A stretch of 64,000 nt of DNA. It comes from Siphonodentalium dalli (lineage: Eukaryota; Mollusca; Scaphopoda; Gadilida; Siphonodentaliidae). The position numbers and the translations under genes are program-made. Positions 39,940 to 52,697 of the stretch are shown here, one piece after another (position 1 is the stretch's first letter; each line of letters opens with the position of its first letter). The stretch covers positions 197,710,816-197,774,815 of the forward strand of contig CP136066.1 in the NCBI GenBank assembly GCA_032622095.1, given 5' to 3'. Under the pieces are notes generated by a model. The model searched no databases and had not been told where the DNA came from. It saw nothing but the letters and a program-made list of their open reading frames with translations.

Positions 39940-40147
39940 TTAAATAGATATTGCAGGAAAAATACAAATATTCACTAAAATGCTTAACATTTCCAGGTTA
40001 TGTGGTTAAATCTATGAGTTTAGAACTTGATATTTTACAAATTTATTGAAGAAACAGTGTTAAGCAACACCCATATTACAGGGATGTAGGGACACTTGAT
40101 GAAGAGATTTAATTAACGCGATTCAATAAATGTTTTTTCAAGCCAGA

Positions 40148-40470
40148 ACATCACCGAAATTCTCTATTAATACAGATATATATGTGAAAATACAATCATA
40201 ATTATACATTAAATTCATAAATATAAATTTGAAAAAAACCCCGAAATATCGGTTAAATTCATAAATATAAGTTTGAAAATCACCAAAAAAATCACAAAAA
40301 TTCTCAATTAATACAGATATATGTGTGAAATGACAATCATTATTATATATTAAATTCATAAATATAAGTTTGAAAATCACTGAAAAAATCACCGAAATTC
40401 TCAATTAATACAGTTATATGTGTGAAAAGACAATCATAATTATATATTAAATTCATAAATGTAAGTTTGA
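40148..40470. repeat. Three-copy ~100-bp AT-rich tandem repeat
   Basis: Copies begin at about 40148, 40290 and 40389 (ATCACCGAAATTCTC and variants). The first carries an additional partial copy of the ATTCATAAATATAAG segment. Confidence 0.85.
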
Positions 40471-40489
40471 AAATTGCATATTTTAATTG

Positions 40490-40587
40490 AGGTCCGTATG
40501 AGCCGGGGTCCGTATAAGCCAGGGTCCGTATCAGCCGGTGGTCCGTAAAAGCCAGGGTCCGTAAGAGCCAGGGTCCGTATAAGCCGC
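40490..40587. repeat. 17-18-bp minisatellite, about six copies
   Basis: Variants of GGTCCGTATAAGCCAG recur without gaps, each unit differing at the TATAAG/TATCAG/AAAAG position. Confidence 0.85.
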
Positions 40588-41735
40588 ATACCGTGTTACT
40601 GCATGACCGCTAGTTTAATATGACATACTTGCATAGTTACGTCGCGCGCAAGGATAACAATTTGCATTTGACTGATCGTGCGATCATTACGCCATTGCAC
40701 TCGTCCGATATACGGGCAACAGTAATTTGCGCATGCGATTTTGTGTATATATTCCATACCATATTCTCAATATCATGTCTTGTTCTATGGATTAAGATAA
40801 CAAAAAGCATTTTAAATAAAGCATTTGTGTTATGAACGAAGCATTATATTTAAGTGCGCATGTCACATCGGCGGAAATTACTGCGGCCCCGCGCTGAGAT
40901 AAGCGGAAAACATGGCGGGTTCGTTTGTGTGAGATGATTGTTTCAATAATGTATTGATGACAATGACAATTTAATATCGATTTGTTCATTCAACAGCGTG
41001 TAATTTATAAATGCACCCACTCACGCCAAGAAGATGCCACGGTCACGGTGACCGGTTAAGGTGACTAACACCAACAGCGACCAAAAATGTGTCAGTAAAT
41101 AGACTCACTGAGTTACACGAACGCGTAAACTCTGGCATGTGTTGCTATGGTGTTGCTATGGTGTTGGTGGGTCTTGCTAAATTGCTATGATGTTAGCGCT
41201 GGTGGGGCAAACAATGCTGTTAAGAAAACTTTCCGGTATTTTATCTCAAGTTGTCATTTTCTGAACGAATCGACTAAAAACCATTATTTGTATAAAATAT
41301 TCCAAAACGCATACACTTAAAAGTATTTTGATACTGGCCGTGCAGGTTGTTGCAAACGACAATAACCAAAATGTGTATCGGTTTGCAAACACCAGAGCAG
41401 CCATTATTAAAATATTTTTCAATATGTACATGTATGTTCTTGAGTGTTTCATACACAATTTGACTTTTTTCAAACCGCTCGGATTAGCCACCGCGAAAAT
41501 GACATCTCTATAAACCATTGGTATAGAGGCGAATACAATATATGTTATGTAGGTTATCCACATCTCTGGTAATGGTAATTTTAGGTTAATTTCTCAAAAT
41601 TGCTTGCCGCGTGGCTATACAGATTATCATCTGTGTAATGACACGAAGAATCTCTTGTAAAAAAAGATTTTTTATCATCAATCATTGTTACGCAAACGAT
41701 AATTGCAGAATAAATATCGAAAGTTAATCGAAACC
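40588..41735. other. Intergenic stretch, nothing recognised
   Basis: Short open frames on both strands without domains. A local GTTGCTATGGTGTTG duplication lies near 41140-41170. No exon is supported. Confidence 0.4.
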
Positions 41736-41826
41736 AATTCACATCACGCGATTGTGCCATGTGTGCAATGCGCTGTCTGTGGTTCCCGATTCCCCAGCTT
41801 GATAATCTTCCAGGATACTTATTCCA
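41736..41826 (+). repeat. Diverged duplicate of the exon-1 start region
   Basis: AATTCACATCACGCGATT followed 5 bp later by an ATG matches 42281-42370, which carries the true start of the PAN-EGF-ILEI gene. The short frame here does not encode a convincing signal peptide and runs into the MITE that separates the two copies. It is probably a dead partial duplication of the promoter/first-exon area. Confidence 0.65.
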
Positions 41827-41834
41827 CCGACAGG

Positions 41835-42235
41835 TAAGCCTGCGAAATAGTCTGTCAGTCATTTGCAGAGTGAGGTCCCCAGATGGCGAATTTAGTGACA
41901 CTATCCCGCACAGCGGGCTAGCATCACCAAATTCGCCCTCTGGGGATCTCATGCTGCGTAGGCCTAATCTTCTGGGAAGTATTTATCGTCTCAAATTAAT
42001 AATTTTTCCCTTCTGGGAAGTTTCTATATTCCCTAATTTGCATTAAATGCATCATCGAGGTGACTCTAATGGGTGAACATCACCAACTTCAGATGGGGAA
42101 CTTCAATCTTATCCTAGGTCTCCCATACCCATAGCAGTCGAGGCCTAAGAACAATGAGGTTCCCAGAGGGTAAACTCCCCCTATAGGGAACTCATTCTGC
42201 AAATGACAGAGACAGACATACTATTTTCAGGCTTG
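41835..42235. mobile_element. hAT-like MITE with 8-bp target duplication
   Basis: The ends TAAGCCTG...CAGGCTTG are flanked by CCGACAGG (41827-41834) and CCGCCAGG (42236-42243), an 8-bp duplication with one mismatch. The internal palindromic arms (GAGGTCCCCAGATGGCGAAT and partner) match the element at 49055-49307. It ends about 60 bp upstream of the gene's ATG and so now forms the proximal upstream region. Confidence 0.75.
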
Positions 42236-42303
42236 CCGCCAGGTTCGGAGCATTGAGAGTACTGCCAGGAATTAAACCAGAATTCACATCACGCGATTCC
42301 GTC

Positions 42304-42624
42304 ATGGGTACATTGCGCATGCGCTCTCCGTGGTTCCTGGTTCCCTGTCTGATTCTTCTATGGAACATTGTTAGCAGTGATGTCGGTCTTTTCCATATAT
42401 GTATAAATAGGAAATATACGGCGGAGTCGAGCCACGTTATCGATAATATTGAACTGCCATCGGCCATAGCATGTTCCAGAGCTTGTAAAATGAACCCAAG
42501 ATGCATAACAGCTAATTTCGTTAATGATGGTACGAGGCATGTTCGTGTATGTCAGCTATTAGACAACGAATCCCCAGGATGTTCGGAGTTAGCTGCAGAT
42601 TCTAGAAGTATCCATATTCATAGG
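42304..42624 (+). CDS. Exon 1: signal peptide and PAN/apple-like module
   Basis: ATG at 42304 starts 107 codons. Residues 8-24 (SPWFLVPCLILLWNIVS) are a clear signal peptide core. Afterwards Cys residues at H-I-C, I-A-C, R-A-C, P-R-C and R-V-C give the ..C...C...p.C..xnF....C.L pattern of PAN/apple domains. The exon ends at CATAGG|GTATGT, phase 0. The donor region is the first copy of the 33-bp minisatellite that follows, so several equivalent donors lie downstream. Another in-frame Met is at codon 6. Confidence 0.78.
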
Positions 42625-43173
42625 GTATGTGTCTCGAAGCATCCATATTCATGATGTATATGTGTCCAGAAGCACCCATATTCTCATGGTAGGTGTGTAT
42701 CGGAAGCATCCATATGCATAGGGTAGGTGTGTCTCGAACCATCCATAACCATATATGTTTGTGTCTAGAAGCATCCATATTCATAGTGTATATGTGCCCA
42801 GAAGCACCCATATTCATAGGGTAGGTGTGTCTCGAAACATCCATATTCATAGGGTAGGTGTGTCTCGAACCATCCATAACCATAGGGTATGTGTGTGTCT
42901 AGAAGCGTCCATATTCATAGTGTATGTGTCCAGAAGCACCAATATTCATAGGGCAGGTGCAGAGGCGGACTGGCCGATCGGGAGACCGGGAAAATCGGAG
43001 GCCGGAAACATTCTGATTCCACGTGATTTTCTATCAAGCGAGAATCCGAGGGTTTTTTTTACGTCTGAGATTGTCCCGATTGTAACCATATGTGGAACCG
43101 TCACTAAACAAGAATATATTGATTCGGAAATTATTCCACATGTAAAATGTTTTACTTCGGATAATGTGTACTG

Positions 43174-43244
<71 letters not shown>

Positions 43245-46200
43245 TAGAAGGTGACCCGACTTCGTCCGGGCTTTGACCTTGAATTGACCATTTTGAAGGT
43301 CAAGGTCAGGTGGGGTCAAACACCAACACCCCAAAAATGGTGGAAATCGGCCCAGCGGATACCGGGAAATCGGCCCGGCGGATACCGAGATACCCTATGC
43401 TATGCATCAAATTTCGTCCGTAAAAATCCGCCAGTTTAACCCGATTTGATTTCCACTCAAGTATATAAACGCGCCTCATATACACACGCTCATTAATTAT
43501 CAAGTTTCAACGTAAAGATAAATTACCATCGGTGCCCGATATATCGTCAAGACGTCTGAAACAGTCAAATGCATCAGCCGGTTAAGCATTAACGTGATCT
43601 AACGTTATGACCTCTTAAAGATAAATTACCATCGGTGCTGATCGGTGCCCGAGATATCGCCAAGACGTCTGAAACAGTCAAATACATCGGCCGGTTAAGC
43701 GTTAACGTGATCTAACGTTATGACCTCTAACGACGTCATAGAAGTTACGCATTGTTTTTATCCTGATGGAAGATAGTACCACTTCTTCTTGATAATCGAG
43801 GCAGATAACTAAAACGGATACATACGCATTATATATCGTTGGAAAGAGGAAACACGAAAGATTCTCACAGTGTCATTATTATGACTGGCATTTTATTATT
43901 CGCGCTCGTCCGGGCTTTGACCTTGAATTGACCATTTTGAAGGTCAAGGTCAGGTGGGGTCAAACACCAACACCCCAAAAATGGTGGAAATCGGCCCAGC
44001 GGATACCGGGAAATCGGCCCAACGGATACCGAGATACCCTATGCATCAAATTTCGTCCGTAAAAATCCGCCAGTTTAACCCGATTTGATTTCCACTCAAG
44101 TATATAAACGCGCCTCATATACACACGCTCATTAAAGGTACTCAACCCGATAAAACTCCTCTCAATTACTATTTCAATGGTTTCGGGGGTCAAAAATATT
44201 TGATTCGAGTCGAGGAAGTCACCCATCAAAGCTCAGATTTGTTAGATATCGATTTTAGAAATCTATTATTTTTCATTATCGGGAATACTATCTGGCCCAG
44301 AACTCAGTCAAAATTGCGTTAAAATTACCACTTGATTTTAGAGTTATTCATCCTTGTCTGTTTGAATAGATTTGGAGTACACATCCAGAGCAGATTACGG
44401 CAGTTATTAGTACTCATCTCGAGAACATAACAAATTTGAAAAATCAATATCTAATAACTCTGAGCTTTGTTTGATGGGTTCCTCGACTCGAATAAAATAT
44501 TTTTTACCCCCAAAGCCAAAGAAATAGTAATATAGGACCCTCTGATCGGATTGTTGTTGTTGGAATCTGTTGAGATGGGGACCCTCTTTACGGGTTGAGT
44601 ACCTTTAATTGTCAAGTTTCAACGTAAAGATATATAAATTACCATCGGTGCCCGAGATATCGCCAAGACGTCTGAAACAGTCAAATGCATCGGCCGGTTA
44701 AGCGTTAACGTGATCTAAAGTTATGACCTCTAACGACGTCATAGAAGTTACGCATTGTTTTTATCCTGATGGAAGATTGTACCACTTCTTCTTGATAATT
44801 GAGGCAGATAACTAAAACGGATACATACGCATTATATATCGTTGGAAAGAGGAAACACGAAAGATTCTCACAGTGTCGATTTGACCCGTCCAAAACACTG
44901 CCCGAACAAAGTACCCGACAAAAGTACCCGTCGAAATCCATCCGGTTTTACCCGATTTGACCTTTTAACCCGATTTGATTTCCACTCAAGCATATAAACG
45001 CGCCTCATATACACACGCTCATTAATTATCAAGTTTCAACGTAAAGATAAATTACCATCGGTGCCCGAGATATCGCCAAGACGTCTGAAACAGTCAAATG
45101 CATCGGCCGGTTAAGCGTTAACGTGATCTAACGTTATGAACTCTAACGACGTCATAGAAGTTACGCATTGTTTTTATCCTGATGGAAGATAGTACCACTT
45201 CTTCTTGATAATCGAGGCAGATAACTAAAACGAATACATATGCATTATATATCGTTGGAAAGAGGAAACACGAAAGATTCTCACAGTGTCATTATTATGA
45301 CTGGCATTTTATTATTTGCGATGTTTCGAATCGATTTGTAAGCACCGAACTCAAATGAAAGTCCCGTAACACCGGAGGGGGGGGGTCGGAAAAAAATTCC
45401 AGGCACGTATGATGATTTTTTTTTCCGGCCTCGGACCACCCACCCACCCAATTTCTTCAGTTTCCGGCCTTTTTTTCCAGGCAATTTTGGACACCCACCC
45501 TTTTTTTTCCATTTCAGAAATTTTTTTCCGGTCAGTTTTGGACACCCCCCCTAAATTTGAGAAAATTATCAATTGAGCAACCAAATAGCTGATTATCCAT
45601 TATCCCTGATTATCCTGCATTATCCAGCATTATTAGGCTTTAACCATGAAGATATATGAACCATGAAATAAAAATGCAATATTGTATAAGAACAATTCAA
45701 AATACAGGAGTTTGACTGAGTTTGCGGCAACTGTCTGAGAACCGTCTGTCATAGTTTATTGCGCGATATTTTAATAGAACAGTGCATAATGAAGATAACG
45801 ATACTATTTGAATTTATCATATAAGTGTCATTAATCAAGAAATGTTTCAACATAATCACAATTCTAGCGATAGGCAGAATGCCAAAGTTTTTATTAACAT
45901 TCATTTTCATAATATATAGTCACATGATCTAGTCACATAATCAGATTTGAGTATTCTACAGACTACATGGTACAACACATTTCAGATTATTTTATATTTT
46001 GATATATGCTATGTAATTTATTGCTTGAACCAAATTGTTTATCAACACATGTGGAAATACAACTGTTCATCCCAGTTCAAAGAATAATGCTTATTCCAAA
46101 CATTATAGCCATGATATACCCGTATGACTCTTCTCGGGGCATCTCAGAAACCAGAACTGAGGAAACATGTTATAGCGTGTAATGGCATGCTGGTAGCCAC

Positions 46201-49200
46201 TGCCTGAAGTATTAGGCTTCGTAATAATTGGGAATAACATATGGATAGATAGCCCAATCTCACTTCTTTTTTGCTCACGATATCAGTGACGATAAAATCT
46301 TTGTTACTGTGATTAACATTAAAAGCTGATCCACATTAACTTGGAAAACAATTTGAAATTGTTCAAGCTGGCCCGGCTGGCCTTCAATTTATATGTTAAG
46401 ATTTTATGTTTTACGTTTTCAAAAGTCTATTTTATTCCATTATTTATTATATCTTTATTTCCATGTCACATATGGTCAAGTGTCCTTTCATTTTATTGCT
46501 TATTTTCAGCTGAGTTTTGAATAGTTATTCTTATTTTGTTGTATCAGTAGATGGAATCCTGATTAAATTTTATTTTTTATCAATATCGCAGTTTCTTGTT
46601 CTATCAAGTTGAATTTGGGTTATTGTTGGCCATTGTGCAACTGATCCAACTTCTGATAACCTCTATATATAGTATAGCATTGCTATTATCTATATATGAC
46701 CTGTTTCTGTTCAAAACACATAAAAATAAGACCCAATAGCAGAAATGGAAAAAAAAATTTGAACATGGAAAAAACTGCTTTTCGGACCCGAGAGACACCC
46801 ACCCACCCAATCATACGTGCCTGGAAATTTTTTCCGACCCCCCCCCCCTGGTAACACAGCGTAAAAACAGATTTGACCGCGGCACGTGAAAAGTTGACAT
46901 CGGATCTGAAAATTGATAGGCCCATGCCACCCCCCGGCCGAAAATACCCCCACATACCAAGTTTCATCGAAATCGGCTCGGTCGTTTTCGAGTCCATCGC
47001 GATCACACACACACACACAGATCTTCCAAAATATATAATAGATAATATATATATATATATATATATCACACGAGAAGCGGAAAACCGGCGAGGAAAGACA
47101 GAAGTTACCTAAATTGGGAAGTTTGCAGGTTCCCCATGTGAGTATAATGTGACGTTCGGGGGGGGGGGGGTACCATCAGATGCATACACAATCACAATAT
47201 GGCGTTCGCAGTAACTAATGATAACACTGGCTTTCATACTGCGCCCTGTAATCAGCTTCGGTTCGTTCCGTTTTTAATGGTAACTCCCAGCTGTAAACCC
47301 AAAATTCATGTAGTTATTAGGCTCGGTAGATTCTCCCTTCCCTTTAAAGAGTGGTCTAATAATTCCATTTCTCCAGTTTTCGGGAAATTCCGGTGTTTAA
47401 ACTCAAACTAAAATATTTTTTAATCGTTATTCCAAATATATCAAGAGCAAAAATCGCAGATATATCTAGTATCGCTAGGGTTTGTTGGGTTCAGAATTTG
47501 TTCTAGAATCTTAAAAGATTCAGACGAATTTTGTTCAATAGGGGCAGAATTAATGTTTAGTTTGTTCAATAAAACATCACGTTGTTGAACATATTTTATG
47601 CAGTGTAGAAAAAAATTGTCAGTGTAGAAAAAATTTGTCAGTGTAGAAAAAAATGTGTCAGTGTAGAACAAAAATTCTCGGCGCTTCGAGCCTCGGCAAC
47701 TGCCTTCGGCAAATGGGCCGGTATTATATTCATTTCCCGGGCCGGTTTTTTGGCCCAGTCCGCCTCTGGGCAGGTGTGTCTAGAAGCATCAATATCCTTA
47801 GGATAGGCATATCTAGATTCAACCACATTCATAGGGAAGGTACACATGTCTAGAAGCATCTACATCCATAGGATAGGTGTGTCTAGTAACATCCATATTC
47901 ATGGGGTAGGTGTGTCTCGAACCATCCATATTCATGGCGTAGGTGTGTCTCGAACCATCCATATTCATGGGGTAGGTGTGTCTCGAACCATCCATATTCA
48001 TGGGGTAGGTGTGCTAACGTATAAGACGATACTTATTGTACATTCTCAAATGACAATTCATGAAATTCTTCCTAGTATTTGCACACCATGTTTGGGTTTA
48101 CCATAGTTTTTGTGGTAAAACTATAGATGCTGTCGTAAAAATATGGTGAGATTAACCAATCTTACAACTACAACAGTAAATCCATTGTTTGACTGCAGTA
48201 ACCATGGTTTTAATTTATCATGTATAATTTTACAATGGATTCTGTGGTAAAAACCATGTTTACATACAACCAGTGAAAGTATGTGTGTTTTTACCATAGT
48301 AAGTTTACCACTAAAAAAAACCGTTGTAAATGGGTTTTTTTAACTACTAAATGGTAAAACATGGGAAATGTGTTTGGGAGGGAGCAGGTGCAGCTGGAAA
48401 TTGACAGATACATGTATTTTACATAACTATTTTCGTCATAATTATGTTGACCCCCCCCCCCCCCCCCCCCCCCGTAAAAGGACCAGAATATGAGGCAAGG
48501 TACTAGATATGTACGCGCCATTGTCATTCACACTTGATTAAATAATAATTATATTCCCATGCTAGTTTTGTTTACGAAGCCTATTTTACTTTTTATTAAG
48601 AATCTAGTGTATATTGTATAAAATGGCATGTTTGAAACAAGAAGTGCTACATACAAGACAATAATTTGTTTGATATATAATTTTCTCTACATTTATTTCG
48701 TAACATTTTAACGTTTTATAAGGACACCAAATATTTTGTTTGTTAACCCTTCCATGACTTGAGCTTCCTGAAATTTTGCGAAAACCCTGTGCCAATGCAT
48801 TCTCTTATACATGTATATGCGAGTCTCCATAGGGAGCTTCGCTTATATAAGAGAATACATTGCCTAACAATATTTACCTTGACCTTGTAAGCCAATGCAT
48901 TCTCTCATATATACGTGAGGTTCCCGATGGGATACTTGCATATATAAGATCATGCATTGACAAAGTGACACTCTTTGTAGTTTATAGGTCTAGTTTGTGC
49001 GTCAATTTTTCGTTATCAAATTTGTTTCAACAGAGCAGAACAGAGCACGACTGACAAGCCTTGAAATAGGGTGTCTGTCATTTGCAGAATGAGGTCCCCA
49101 GAGGGTGAGTTTAGTGATGCTACCACGCATAGCGGGCTAGCATCACCAAATTCACCCTCTGGGAACCTCATTTTGCTGAGCTGTAAGCAGAATGAGGTCT

Positions 49201-52200
49201 CAGATGGTGAATTTGGTGATGCTAACCCGCTATGCGGGGTAGCATCTCTAAATTCACCCTCTGGGGACCTCATTCTGCAAATGACAGACACCCTATTTCA
49301 AGGCTTGACGACTGAAGATGTCAATTTAATTGTGTTATGTTGTTGTTTTAACTGTAGCTCTGGAACCCTGCATGCATCTTTAAGCGTTCTATGATGGAAT
49401 ATTATATATTTTTTTTAGATATGCAAAAATGGTGGAGAACTTGAAAGAGGTGCATGTGTCTGTACGCAATACTACATCGGTCAATTCTGCGAAAAAGGTG
49501 ATTGTAACCCTTTATATATTGAATGGATTCTTCCACCCAATTATACAATTGGTAAATCTATATGTTCATATTTCCTATAACAAGGGTTGGGGAATTCCAA
49601 TTTGTAATAGGAACCGCCCTATATGGAAGTTGTAAACCACACTCTCTCATCGGCCAAACTGCCAAGAAAATCCGTTATTATAGGACTGTTTGGCAATTAC
49701 ATGATATCATGATTGCCATTGATTGGTGTTGTTGCGAGTATGTATTGGTAATACAATAATTTGGATAACTAAATCGGCTTTTGGTGAAATTCCGTTGTTA
49801 CGTGCGCTAGCGCAACAGTATGGCGATCAGACAGATTCGTAGGTTGGTGTCAACATACTCCGTTTCACTCCATGACGTCACCAAAAACGACGTAAAACCT
49901 CGTGGCGTTCGGACATTTTTACTGTGCCGCGTTTTTGCTATGTTTATTTTATGTGTTGTTTTCGATTATTTGTTTGTCGCCGATATCGTCATTTGTCGGG
50001 ATTCCATGTTTCTATATTTAAAACTGGCATGCTCGTAGTGAGCCTCGATTTCGATTTTTTCTCCCAGGTCAAAACACGTCAGAGTTATGACAAAAATAGA
50101 TCGACCTACATTTTCTCCATCAGAACTCTACACCAAAGAGTCTATAGACTCCTTCGGGACCTACATAGACTCCTTCATTTGGGTATTTTTACTTATAATT
50201 GGGAAGTTTTATCATTTTTGGTTCGTGCGAAGACCTCTTTTTATCGTGCGGGAAAAGAGAGACATTCAAAACGTGATTTCGTAATTCGACGCAATAGGCT
50301 GAATAGCTATATATATAACCTTCAGCCGATTTCCGGGTCAAATACGACGAATGACGTAACACAAAACAAAACGCATTTGTTGACACAAACACCGTTTGAA
50401 GAGTTTATTATTACATAAAATGATCGTTATTGATTAATTATTGATTAATTATTGATATTTATTGTTTCATATTGGCTGCTATCAATATTTACACAAATGG
50501 TATTAATTATTTCTTATAATTGCTCCTTTGGTCAACTTGGACTATCGGAAAATGAAAATGAAAATATGCCGCTGAAAAAAATGTAATCGATATTAAAGTC
50601 TCATCCTTTCGGCAACATGGAATTGGTTTTAATTACTTAAATGATTAATATAGTAATTTGCCTTTTATCTGTGATGAAATGAGAAATGGTAATTGTCTTT
50701 TTTTTCTAACATTAAATTAAATAAAATAAATTAAGTAAAATACAGTGAAATTATTTTTTAAATGATTGTTTATTACATTTTTGCGCACGTTGGCATCTCT
50801 CTGAGTGCATTCTAGTTGTTGTTATTGTTGTTGTTGTAACTAGATGATACGTGGACCATCGAATCGGATTCTGTATCTCTGATGGGTAAGAATTGTAATT
50901 TGTCCAGCGACACCATAATGTACCATATTATTATAGAGCGCATGCAGTATATATGCTCATATTTCCATCTTGACATTGCTTTTTTGTTGACAGATTTGGA
51001 TGTTCACATTTACATTCTCTCACATGGTGTGGGTAACGGACTAGAGCTTGAAGTTGATGATGAACAGGTAGGACTTTATGGGTGTAATCTGAGTGCATGT
51101 GTGCTATATTCGGTTCATACATACTTATCTGATTCTGAAATAGGCCCATAGTGAACCGTAACGTATATACAAGCTAGCCCGTTGAATGGCGCTGGTCACA
51201 CTGAAAACACATTGCCATAGTAAAAAGTCTTGTATAGAACCTATTGTTCAAATAGTGTCAAATTGGTCTTATTTTGTTTTGAATTCGAGATACCTTCGTA
51301 TTGAGCCTATTTTGACCTCCGAATAGGTTCACATTGACCTCCGAATAGGTTCACATTGACTTCCGAATAGGTTCACATTGATCTCCGAATAGGTTCACAT
51401 TGATCTCCGAATAGGTTCACATTGACATCCGAATGGGTTCACATTGATCTCCGAATAGGTTCACATTGACCTCCGAATATGTTCACATTGACCTCCGAAT
51501 AGGTTCACATTGACCTCCGAATAGGTTCACATTGACCTCCGAATAGGTTCACATTGACCTCCGAATAGGTTCACATTGACATCCGAATAGGTTCACATTG
51601 ACATCCGAATAGGTTCACATTGACATCCGAATAGGTTCACATTGACCTCCGAATGGGTTCAAATTGATCTCCGAATAGGTTCACATTGACCTCCGAATAG
51701 GTTCACATTGACCTCCGAATAGGTTCACATTGACCTCCGAATAGGTTCACATTGACCTCCGAATAGGTTCACATTGACCTCCGAATAGGTTCACATTGAC
51801 CTCCGAATATGTTCACATTGACCTCCGAATAGGTTCACATTGACATCCGAATAGGTTCACATTGACCTCCGAATAGGTTCACATTGACCTCCGAATAGGT
51901 TCACATTGAGCTTATGGTCCAGGAGAGCAGGCTGTTACGTCAACATTCCTTTGTTAATTACTAAGTTTGTGATACAAAATGTGTATTGTAGTATTCGACT
52001 GATTTTCTATAAGCCTATATATCTGTCATTGATAATTGGGATTCACCATAATTATGTCGATACATCTTGAAGCTGTTAGATAGCCACAGTTATGGCGGTT
52101 AGTGATCAAAAATACATCTAATAATATTCGCTTTTCAATTTTACCCGGTATCAAAATAGGTCAATAAATACCTGAACTACCTTTCTACGGGCATCATAAT

Positions 52201-52666
52201 AATGCAGGGTCCGCGCTGGACAGAGATATACTTTTGCCAAATAATTTGCCGAACGACTTTTGATATCGATAGGAAGCAGTTAGTTAATAATTATACTCGC
52301 ATCTCTATTGTGGTTTATCGTACAACAATAAAACAATCACCAAACAATAAAATTATGGCAGGGTCGCTTCATCAGAAGGGCATATATATACCACAAAGGA
52401 TTGGCTATGTACACACCAACACACTAAATAGGCCTACGGGTAATCCCTATGCTATGCTTTAATTGTCAAAGCTGCAAATTAATGCAGAACATGGATATAT
52501 ACATATATACAATGGGGTCACTTACATCATCGTCATCATCATCATCGATGTCCCCATCGTCATCATCGTCCTCGACATTGTCATCATCATCAGTTTCATC
52601 ATCATCATCATCATCACCATCCTCCTCATCCTCATCATCATTGTCCATCATCATCACCATCGTCAT

Positions 52667-52697
<31 letters not shown>

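Larger units (their letters stand above)
42960..47768. mobile_element. hAT-type insertion, 4.8 kb, non-autonomous composite
   Basis: Left end CAGAGGCGGACTGGCC, right end GGCCCAGTCCGCCTCTG. Both are flanked by GGCAGGTG (42952-42959 and 47769-47776), a perfect 8-bp duplication, and the 33-bp minisatellite resumes on the other side. TIRs of the CAGRGGCGG type with 8-bp duplications are characteristic of hAT. No transposase frame is found inside; the interior holds nested repeats. Subterminal GTCAGTGTAGAAAAAA repeats (about 47598-47672) could be transposase binding sites, by analogy with Ac-type elements. Confidence 0.88.

Noticed and set aside
42602-42883. Minus-strand frame with MNMDxSRHTYP repeats
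   Set aside because: It is the antisense reading of the 33-bp minisatellite.
43152-43334. Tyr/Ile-repeat frames on both strands
   Set aside because: They are translations of the (AT)n microsatellite.
51314-51907. Possible CRISPR-like array
   Set aside because: Units are contiguous 22-bp repeats without spacers, in an intron of an animal gene.
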